Source: Morinoia aosen (taxonomy: Eukaryota > Arthropoda > Malacostraca > Amphipoda > Talitridae). Taken from it: a DNA stretch of 64,000 bases. The notes below the pieces were generated by a model. The model was not told where the DNA came from. It did not search any database and worked only from the letters and a program-made list of their open reading frames with translations. Shown one piece after another: positions 56,398-64,000 of this stretch. The stretch's first letter is position 1. Each line of letters starts with the position of its first letter. The stretch is from assembly GCA_030386875.1 (NCBI GenBank), contig CM059560.1, positions 26,406,183 to 26,470,182 of the forward strand, in the 5' to 3' direction. The position numbers and the translations under genes are program-made.

Positions 56398-56907
56398 GAG
56401 CTTAGTTTTATGCTTGCTAAACAGAGGACATGTAACTTTTCGTTGTGGTGTAACTCTGTCATTTTGAACTAGTAAAAATAAAATTCACACATTGAAGACA
56501 CAGTATTTTTAGGCTGAACAAAATGCTCAGCATTTAAAAAAAATCGAAGCAGGTACAGAGGAGGTACAGCGACTGACCCAATCTTGCTATGAAATGTTGT
56601 CATTTCTTAATGATGGGTAGAGAGACGGCGGTCAACATCAAATTTGCATAGTCAAGTAGTCGCTCAGGTAAGTCATGTGTATTATTTATTTGTATATAGA
56701 AAATATATAAGTTAAATAATTCTTCCCATTGCATTTGTACCTGAGTGAATAAAACCAAAATCAAAAATGAATACCGTGTATATATTTTTGAAATATATAG
56801 CATTTATTTCGAGTAAATCAACCCTGTTTCTTGTTAATTAGATAGCTTAACCCGAAATTAGAATGAAACATAGTTGGGTAGTTATGTCTTTGATTGACTG
56901 TAAATTA

Positions 56908-57018
56908 CTTATACATGAAGGAAATAGACAGGTAGCGTGAGTCACTTGTCGTTGTTTTTTTCTTCCCTATCGCACATGCGATAGCTACTAACCGGAGCGC
57001 ACGTTCATCTACATCCAT
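56908..57018 (-). pseudogene. possible first-exon scrap of Harbinger nuclease
   Basis: Just inside the right end the minus strand reads MDVDERALRLVAIACAIGKK. This is where the nuclease of the large Harbinger element begins (MDEQDV), with the acidic-then-hydrophobic start common in these proteins. It is only a short frame and the rest is deleted, so support is limited. Confidence 0.4.
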
Positions 57019-57147
57019 ACTCTCCGAGCCGCAGCATGCAACTGACCCCGCTGCTCCGCGTCTGTAGTGTAGCCGCTCAGGCATGCAGAAGTTAAAAAAT
57101 GCCTGAGATTCGCGCAGTAAAAAACGCATAGTGTAGCCGGGCCTTTA

Positions 57148-58668
57148 CAAAGCATTGCCATCTGCTAACCTGAACGTGAACCCTACCCTCGTTCCTCTAT
57201 CTCCGTTCACTTCAGCCAACCGAGAAATGAAAGACGCTTCCATCCTCGCCTCAAAACGTCAGGCTCTTACTTGAGTGAGGACTGAAGAATTATCATTCTT
57301 TGTGAGTCCACATACGCAACAGGCAAGGTCGTGGTACCAACTGTCTTCACACCGCTAGCACTCTTGACCGTGCTAACTGCTCTCATGAAGTACGATTGAG
57401 GCCAATTACACTTTGGTCTCATATGGAGTGCTTGATTAAGGCGTACTACGTTGTCAAGTCAGGCTCGCTGTTGTCAAATTTCCTTTTGTCCGAGACATTT
57501 GTGGGGGTGTTACTATGAAAATCTTTTTATTTTTATTTTTTTTAGTTTCTTCATGACAGTGAATATTGTAGAAATTCTGAAACATGCGTAGTTTTGGAAT
57601 CGCATTTCAGTACTAGTCCTAGAAACCACAACCAGGCCGATCCACAGAGTATTCCTATTTCTCTTTATTTCCGCAAATGGACATTACATTGTGCCACGCC
57701 CTTAGCAGACTTTCCCTATGATGTGTAAGCTTTGTCTGAATTGTCCATTTTATCACTTACTAAATTTTTGATTTATAACAGAACTTTTTCATTATATTTC
57801 TCACTCTTTCTCATGGTATGTAGACATCATTTTGTGAAAAATGAGCGCTGCTATACTTGTATGTTTACGCGCAATTAATGTGTGCTCAAAGTTATGCAAC
57901 GCACGTAAGTTGCGACCGATTGAGTAATTCAATCAAGGTTGACACTTCTCTTCGCAGTGAATTTTTCCTACGGCATCAGTGTAATCCATTTGAATTTTAG
58001 TTCGATTTTTTTTCAATTAAGTACATTCTAATACTTCGATGTTGTTAGTGTTGGGTGACTCGATATGTTTTTTTTTTCTTGTGCGTGTCTTGGATGGCTG
58101 CTAACCGTTTCTGCTCTGTGATATTGCGCTATGTCGTTTTGATTGTTCTCTCTTCTTTGTGAAGTATTTCTTTTTGCATTCCAATTCTTAATTGCTTTTC
58201 AGTGTTTCTTAATTTTCCATTGTCTAAATTGCCTACTTGCGCTTTCAATTTTGACGAAAGAAAGAAAATTTAGTTTAAAAAAATGTTTGTTTGGCCGAAT
58301 TCTTTCACCTAAGTTCGTTGTCTCCGTGCACAAGGCGGCACTCGAGTTTTTATCTTGCAGCAAAGGCTCATTTCTCATTTATTTTTCCCATTAATCGTGC
58401 AAGTTTTCGTGCCGTTCTTTAGGATTTCTGCACTGGAATGTGGACACTTCAATATGTTTGCTTTTTTGTCTTGAACACTTGCAAATCTTGTTTCATTTTC
58501 TCGAAAATTGAACAAAATTGTTACATATTTTTTTTGTTTGGGTTGAGTATTGTACACCTAGAAATTGTTAATAACGTGTTTTAGATTAGTATCACATGAG
58601 ATAGAAAAATAATGTCTGCAAACGCGACAAAACCCTTCGAATGAAACCAAGAGCTCCGTACGTAGGAG
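57148..58668. other. no gene recognised
   Basis: T-rich sequence with an 83-codon Phe/Leu-rich ORF at 58143 that has no domain. Confidence 0.5.
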
Positions 58669-58828
58669 AGGCTCACGAATTATTGCAGTTTAAATTGAGC
58701 CCAAATGAAATGCTTCCTCATGTTAGAACACTCTTAATGATGGATTACATTATTCAAGACAGTGTTCTCACTTGAGCAAGCATTTCATTTGTGCTTAATT
58801 TAAACTGCAATAATTAATTCGTGAGCCT
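58669..58828. mobile_element. 160-bp palindromic MITE
   Basis: The arm AGGCTCACGAATTATTGCAG and onward (about 50 bp, through 'gtttaaattgagccc' and 'aaatgaaatgctt') pairs with the right side ending at GAATTCGTGAGCCT-like sequence, with a few mismatches and a short insert. A looser second pair (AGAACACTC and GTGTTCTC) lies further in. There is no coding capacity, and no certain target duplication is visible. Confidence 0.78.
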
Positions 58829-61721
58829 GTACATATAATGTATAAAAAATTAAATCGTTGTTTATTTGAGCAAGGCTGTGCTCCTGACGTGCATTCGTCA
58901 CTCTGTTGCAGTATTGGTACGTTTGCCATTCTTGAAGTTACAGAAATGCGGAGTACACGGCTTATAATTTTGTTTTAGCTGCTCAAAGCTTGTTACTTCG
59001 TCTGTCAAATCTCATCTGTCACTTCTTTACTATTTTACCCTATTATTATATAAAGTCTATGGCTTTAGTTTTCGCGTCTTCGTTTCGATCACTTATATTG
59101 TCCTAAAAATTACGCAAATAATTACGCTCTTGTTTTCGTCCATGTAAATATTTTATATAGCGCGTGAAATTAGTGTTTTAATGCCTATTTTCATTTTTTT
59201 CTTAAACTACCTTAGCAGAATTGCTAATATCCTTTTATATACCATCAAGATTCAGAGTAAGAATTTTTTGGTATTGGAAATAGTTTCATTTACTGTTTTT
59301 GCTGCCACTAACTAGATTGAATCAGCTTGTGCTTCTTCAGGGTTGCCTTGTCAAGTGTTACTATAGTTATAATAACATAACTAGTAACTAGTTATAGTTA
59401 TTCCATTGTTTTTTCCACGCTTCTTGTAAGTCGAACCGAGAGATAAAATTTGATAGCTGAGATTTTACTCAACTAGTAGGCGATTTATATCGTCAACGGC
59501 CGCAGGTTTTTAGTTTTTTAGGCAGTTGCTTTCAGGGATCTTTTGTTGCTTGAGCAACGGGAATTTTTTCGTCGAGCTTGAATTAATGCTTTCATATGTT
59601 AAAGTTTTCAGAAACATTTGAGAACGCCACTTGGAAGAAAAAATTTATTTTATACATGACGCGTTATACGTCGAGTAGAAACTTTTTCTTCACATCAGTC
59701 AGCGAGTCAGAATGTTTATACGTACTTCAGAAAGAAATTTGAATTTTGGTCTCGTTATAGTTGTTCATCTGTGTGTATATACTTGCTCGGTTCTTGGCGC
59801 AAAAAGTCAATGCGGCGTTGCAAAACACAGAAGGAGCTGTGCCTTATTTTCAAGTTTTGGGGTTTGCTGTTTTTATTTTATTTATAATTATCGTAATTTC
59901 TGTATTACTTGGCTGACCCTGGCTGCATAGATGAACTGAATCTGAATTCTGTTGAAAATGCTGTTAGTTGAAGCCTCGAAAAATATTTCATGTTAAGAAA
60001 ACTGCTAGTTTTCCTTCCACATATTCATTAATTCAATTACATTTTCTCAAAATGCCAGAAAAATGAGGAAGGTAATTTTTCAAATACAAGGAAACCACCG
60101 ACACTACTATTTAACTATGGAAAGTTTGAGTATATAAAATTGTATGTTATTTAGGTCATTAGCAGGGCGGTAAATGAATGTCATTTTCCGTTACACAATA
60201 AAAATAATGAAGCTCATTCAACATTAACGAAGAAAGTGAACACAGTGTTGGCAAGACGTTTTTCCACATTCATTGCGTAGCGTATGCGCGCACAGCAAGC
60301 TTCAGCGCAATTAAACAGATATTTTCCAGGTTGGGGTCTGCGTAGCCGCGTGCGAAATGGACCATCGGTTCATAAAGCCCAAAGGCTTGATACAAGTTGT
60401 AAGCACTTGAGGTATGGAAATGAGTCATAATTTCCTTCGGAATTCCCTTTAGCAGATCAGGAAGAAGTGTTGGTCAGCTCTCACCGGGCTGAGTTGTCGC
60501 TCCTGAGGACACGTTCGGTCTGTCGCCCACATTTCGGCATTGATATCTTGCGTTAGCCTTGTGTTCCCCTTCCAGGTTCCTGTTGTAGCCCGTCTTTCAA
60601 TTAACATATTTCTCGATTCTTCACTTTGATAAGAAGCTCGATAAATTGGAGCTAAAATTCCAATTTATTCCATTTACAATACGCCTTTAATTTTTCGAGA
60701 AATGAATAATAAAACAGGGGATAATGGACTTAGCATTGAAGTCTTTTCACTGAGTTGGCTCACTACGAAGCCTCCTCTTTTAAAACGAAAAGGCGAGGAC
60801 TATCGGCTCAAAAATGTTAACTGCACGTAGTCTGTCGTGTTATGAACGCGTGAGATGTGTGATGGAGCTGCTCAGTTGTGCACTATCAGCTCACTTGTGC
60901 ACAGTTTGTTTCTTCATCGTTCTCAGCACTTCTGTGTGCTCATTTTCGTTGAGGGCTGTAAGTTTATTACCCGTATTTACCACATAACGGCTCCTGCCAT
61001 TCCCGTCACTGAACATCATGAGAGCATCTATTTATGTTTTAATTCCTATATTGGTCTTGCTTCAGTTCATACATCTGTCATTCCGTATGTATCGTCTTTT
61101 TTTAATTATTTTATAGGACGACGAGATAGTTGAATAACGTGTGACCTATTTGCTTATCTTTACTAATTACGGTTGCGTTCCCATACACAGCTCCGCACGC
61201 CTAGCATTTCTGTAGGTTAAGTTACCTGCCGTAACGCGTTCGTTAACTCGCATATCGTGGCGCAATTACGATATTCTCCGCGTTACAAGCGCTCAGTTTC
61301 TTTTCCGAGTTCGTTCGATTATATTGCCTTGGGCTTCTATGCCCAACGTCGCTGAAGTTCGTATGCTACGTTCATGATGGTCGCCATTCGTTGCTCGATC
61401 ATATTGGGTGGGATCTGTGCCGCCGGGCAGAGGCGTTGTTGCGCCGCTGACGCTAGCACATTTTGACTGCTCTTATCACAGTCTCCCTCGCGCTCATTTT
61501 TTGCCGTCCAATATTAAATTCTTGATAGCTTCACCTGCTGCCGCCGCTCCTGGCGCTCTGCTTCCTGTCGCTGCCGGGCTTCCTCGATTGAATAATTTTT
61601 CTTGTTCGCTTTAGCTATTGCTATGGCGTTCTCTGACTATATTTATTTTTTTGCGTTTTCCGTCTGCTTGAAGTCGCTGTTATGATCGTTGAAACTGGTT
61701 TTAAGAGTGTTTTCTGCGTGA
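58829..61721. other. gene-free stretch, about 2.9 kb
   Basis: An AT-rich self-complementary patch lies at 59364-59402 (ACTAGTAACTAGTTATAGT). A moderately GC-rich stretch at 61400-61600 has a 68-codon ORF and no domain. Nothing else seen. Confidence 0.5.
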
Positions 61722-62185
61722 AACAGTTGTTCCCTCTGAGGGATTCAACTATTGTATCTATGGGAATTAGCGCTTATAGGGGGAAGAAGCGAGGTACTAA
61801 GGTGAAGGATAAGGTGGCCTTCCTTTTGTTGAAATTAACTGTTTTTTTTATTACGAACCATTTTTCTTTAATTCGTTGCTATTCTTTTTTCAGCTCTTAT
61901 TTTTTCAATTTTCATCTGTTTTCATGAACTTCTCTCTTCGGTTTACTGCCTTCTGTTTTTTTTAGCCCCTACTACTTTCATCTTCAACTTTCATCTTGTA
62001 TTTTTCTCTACTTTCCCAACTTACCGTTTCTCTGCGCATGGGGCCTTGTGTGAGGACACTCCTTGTGCTTAGATTCTCTGTTCTCTTAATTCCATGGTAA
62101 ATGTGACCTTCTTCTCCGGAGCATTTTCGTTGTAGCTAGGGACCTTTAACCACTTATATAGTTTTCATTAATATAATCTAATCGA
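61722..62185 (+). repeat. R1 retroposon, old-subfamily copy with internal duplication
   Basis: The head reads 'ccctctgagggattcaac' then 'ttgtatctatgggaattagc'. The central 'cggtttactgc..cagcccctactactttcatcttc' segment occurs twice in tandem (about 61865-61995), making the copy longer than normal. It ends 'taatataatctaatc'. Confidence 0.85.
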
Positions 62186-62206
62186 TAATGTTGTGTTACT
62201 AGGTTA

Positions 62207-62537
62207 GCGCTCCCAGGGGGACAATGTGAGGGCCCGAGCTGAGAGTTAGGTAGGCCTTCTTTTTGTTGAAAAAAATGTTTTTGTTGAAAAAAATGTTTTT
62301 GTTATGTTGAGGACCACCTTTTTCGGTTCACTGGAGTCCTGTTTTTCAGCACCTACTACTGTCTTCTTCAACTTTGATCTTGTTTCATAATCTTCCTTCC
62401 CAACTTACTGTTTCTATGCCTTTCTGCGTAGATTCCGCGTTTCCTTAACTCCATACTAAATGGTGCATTCCTCCTTCCTCTCTTTGGATCGCATTTGTTG
62501 CTGGGTAGGGAGGCTAAAACTAATGACTAATCTAATC
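62207..62537 (+). repeat. young R1 retroposon, 5'-truncated (tail A)
   Basis: It starts inside the head at GCGCTCCCAGGGGGAC, so about 40 bases are lost. It ends in AATCT repeats. The 15-bp target TGTGTTACTAGGTTA is exact at 62192-62206 and 62538-62552. A duplicated 'tttttgttgaaaaaaatg' segment lies at 62263-62298. Confidence 0.95.
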
Positions 62538-62552
62538 TGTGTTACTAGGTTA

Positions 62553-64000
62553 CTCGCTGGTTAACTCATGGTAAAAATTATGAGTCCTGTAGTGTTGTGG
62601 AAGAAGAGGTAAAGATAAAAGCCTTCACTCAAGCAACAATCACATATCAGGCTACTTTGATTTTAGGGTTATCAAGAGATAATGTCGAGCGCTTAACGAG
62701 ATAAACCATTCCAATAAATATCTTCAGCGATCGCTTGTAGAACGCTGGACACGCTTTTGATATAATGTCTTCACCTCTGTGCCAACTTCCCAGGGTTTGT
62801 AAAAATTATGCCCACGATGTTTCGTGTCATGTGCAACTTGGTGTAATGTTTTTGTGTATCTCAGATGTCACATGAAAAACCCGCTTTTGCTTATATTGCG
62901 AATTTAAAGCTTGTAAAAAGAACTCGCATATAACGAGTTAGGATATATTTCAAAATTTGAGATGTATACAGAAAAATGCAAAAAGTTTTGAATTTTTGGT
63001 TGTAGGTGAATTTTTTTTCGCCATCCATTGGAGTCAGTTAGTTCCATTGCTATATCGTATGCTCACCGAGATACAAATTCATAAAGTTTGATGTAGTCCC
63101 ATAATCAGGAGGAGCTGAAGTCCCATTCTTCCTGCGTTTTTAACTTGAGATAGTTCGATGTCTGAAGGGCGTTAGATAGAGCTCGATGTTTGGACGTGTC
63201 GAGAGACGGGAGCCTTGTTCTCTGCAGAACTCGTTTCATGAACGGGCAATGGCAAAGTGCGCGGTATGCACATACACTAGTCCTGCAGTTATTTCCCACG
63301 TGTGTTGTAAAGGTCAACTGTAGACAGCCTGAATTAGATGCCTGCTGGTGTATCCACGACTTCTGTGTGCCAGTTTCGTAATGATGGTTAACTCACCATG
63401 CATTGAGCCTATGTATATTTATCACATTGGAAGACGCATAGTGCAATTTACTATCTAGACAATGTAAATTCATGCGTTAAATTCTTCCAAGTTTTCCAAG
63501 ACTTTGCTCCGTCATTTATAGAAGAAACTGTTCTAACTTCTTTACTTTCGCGGTCTAAAAGGATTTCTCCACTTTTTCCTGAGAAATTCCGTGCTCGAAA
63601 AGAGCTGAAAAATCTCGTCCAGTGCGTGTGGAGCGAATCTTTTCGAGTTGGAGGGCAAAATTAAATAACACTGTGCTCTTTCGCTTCACTGAAGCAGAAT
63701 AGGAGTCGAGTCTGCCTGCTTTAGTGGATACTTTTGCCTTGACTAGGTGGTAGGTAGGTCTGCTGCTCCTCCTCAATTGGGAGACCGAGCAGCAGCTTCG
63801 CTGCCTTCTTTTTCAAGGATTTCCATCGTTTTGGCTGCCAGGTTTTTAGTTTTCATCATTCGTTGAACTTATGACTGCTACGTAGTGATGCTTGTACTAG
63901 GTTGAAGGATGAACTGGGAGTCTGTTAATTCCCTTACTTTGATCTGATCAAAAATTAACTGCGTTTTGACCACAATAATTATTGTCCATTCGGCGTGTGA
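62553..64000. other. no gene recognised to window end
   Basis: AT-rich with ORFs of 63-73 codons and no recognisable motifs. Confidence 0.5.

Larger units (their letters stand above)
55465..57144 (-). mobile_element. second PIF/Harbinger-type element, 1.7 kb, non-autonomous
   Basis: The 23-bp terminal inverted repeats are perfect (55465-55487 and 57122-57144), starting AGGCCCGGCTACACTATGC. TTA lies at 55462-55464 and 57145-57147. The termini share the GGC..ACACTATGC theme with the 7.1-16.5 kb element but differ enough to be a separate family. There is no nuclease core, so it would depend on a transposase from elsewhere. Exact ends suggest it is younger than the large element. Confidence 0.9.

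Overview
The window looks like repeat-rich, intron-poor or intergenic nuclear DNA of an animal, most probably an arthropod and probably an insect. The evidence is AT-rich composition, no long cellular ORF on either strand, no operon structure, and a population of Tc1/mariner, PIF/Harbinger, hAT and TTAA-type DNA transposons plus a dispersed short retroposon. I could not name a species. I recognise no exon of a host gene, no rRNA, no convincing tRNA and no CRISPR array. The only intact long coding region is a 362-residue mariner-like transposase. Most other ORFs are chance or lie inside repeats.

The commonest feature is one short retroposon family, called R1 here, of about 350 bp with at least 18 copies or fragments (1.2-2.9, 6.4, 13.3-14.1, 16.6, 17.3-18.0, 23.0, 24.3, 28.5, 29.4, 35.6 (minus), 37.2, 42.7, 45.3-46.0, 47.1, 53.1, 61.7-62.5 kb). 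Young copies share a fixed 5' end made of consecutive short hairpins. They carry target-site duplications of 11-15 bp, are sometimes 5'-truncated, and end in (AATCT)n or AT-rich (AATAAT)n tails. These are hallmarks of target-primed retroposition, so R1 behaves like a SINE, although I see no clear tRNA-type promoter. At least three young copies sit inside older copies of the same family.

Between 7.1 and 16.5 kb lies a decayed PIF/Harbinger transposon with TTA target duplications and a frameshifted transposase pseudogene on the minus strand. It has been a landing pad for other elements. These are a multi-level foldback region (8.04-9.6 kb) with a perfect 24-bp palindrome, a small TTAA-flanked (piggyBac-like) element split by the intact mariner-like element (9.81-11.12 kb), and an R1-in-R1 pair (13.3-14.1 kb).

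Further along are a mariner deletion derivative joining the two ends of its transposase (30.3-30.8 kb), a TTAA-flanked element with internal direct and inverted subrepeats (41.3-42.6 kb), and a hAT element with a dimerisation-domain remnant (43.4-45.2 kb). There is also a doubtful short hAT-like element (47.6-48.2 kb), a second Harbinger element of 1.7 kb (55.5-57.1 kb) and a 160-bp palindromic MITE (58.7 kb). The rest is AT-rich sequence in which I see only microsatellites, short tandem repeats and a few GC-rich islands.

The most promising undescribed material is the R1 retroposon: its hairpin head, its nesting and its mosaic subfamilies. The foldback cluster and the D(36)D mariner-like lineage come next.
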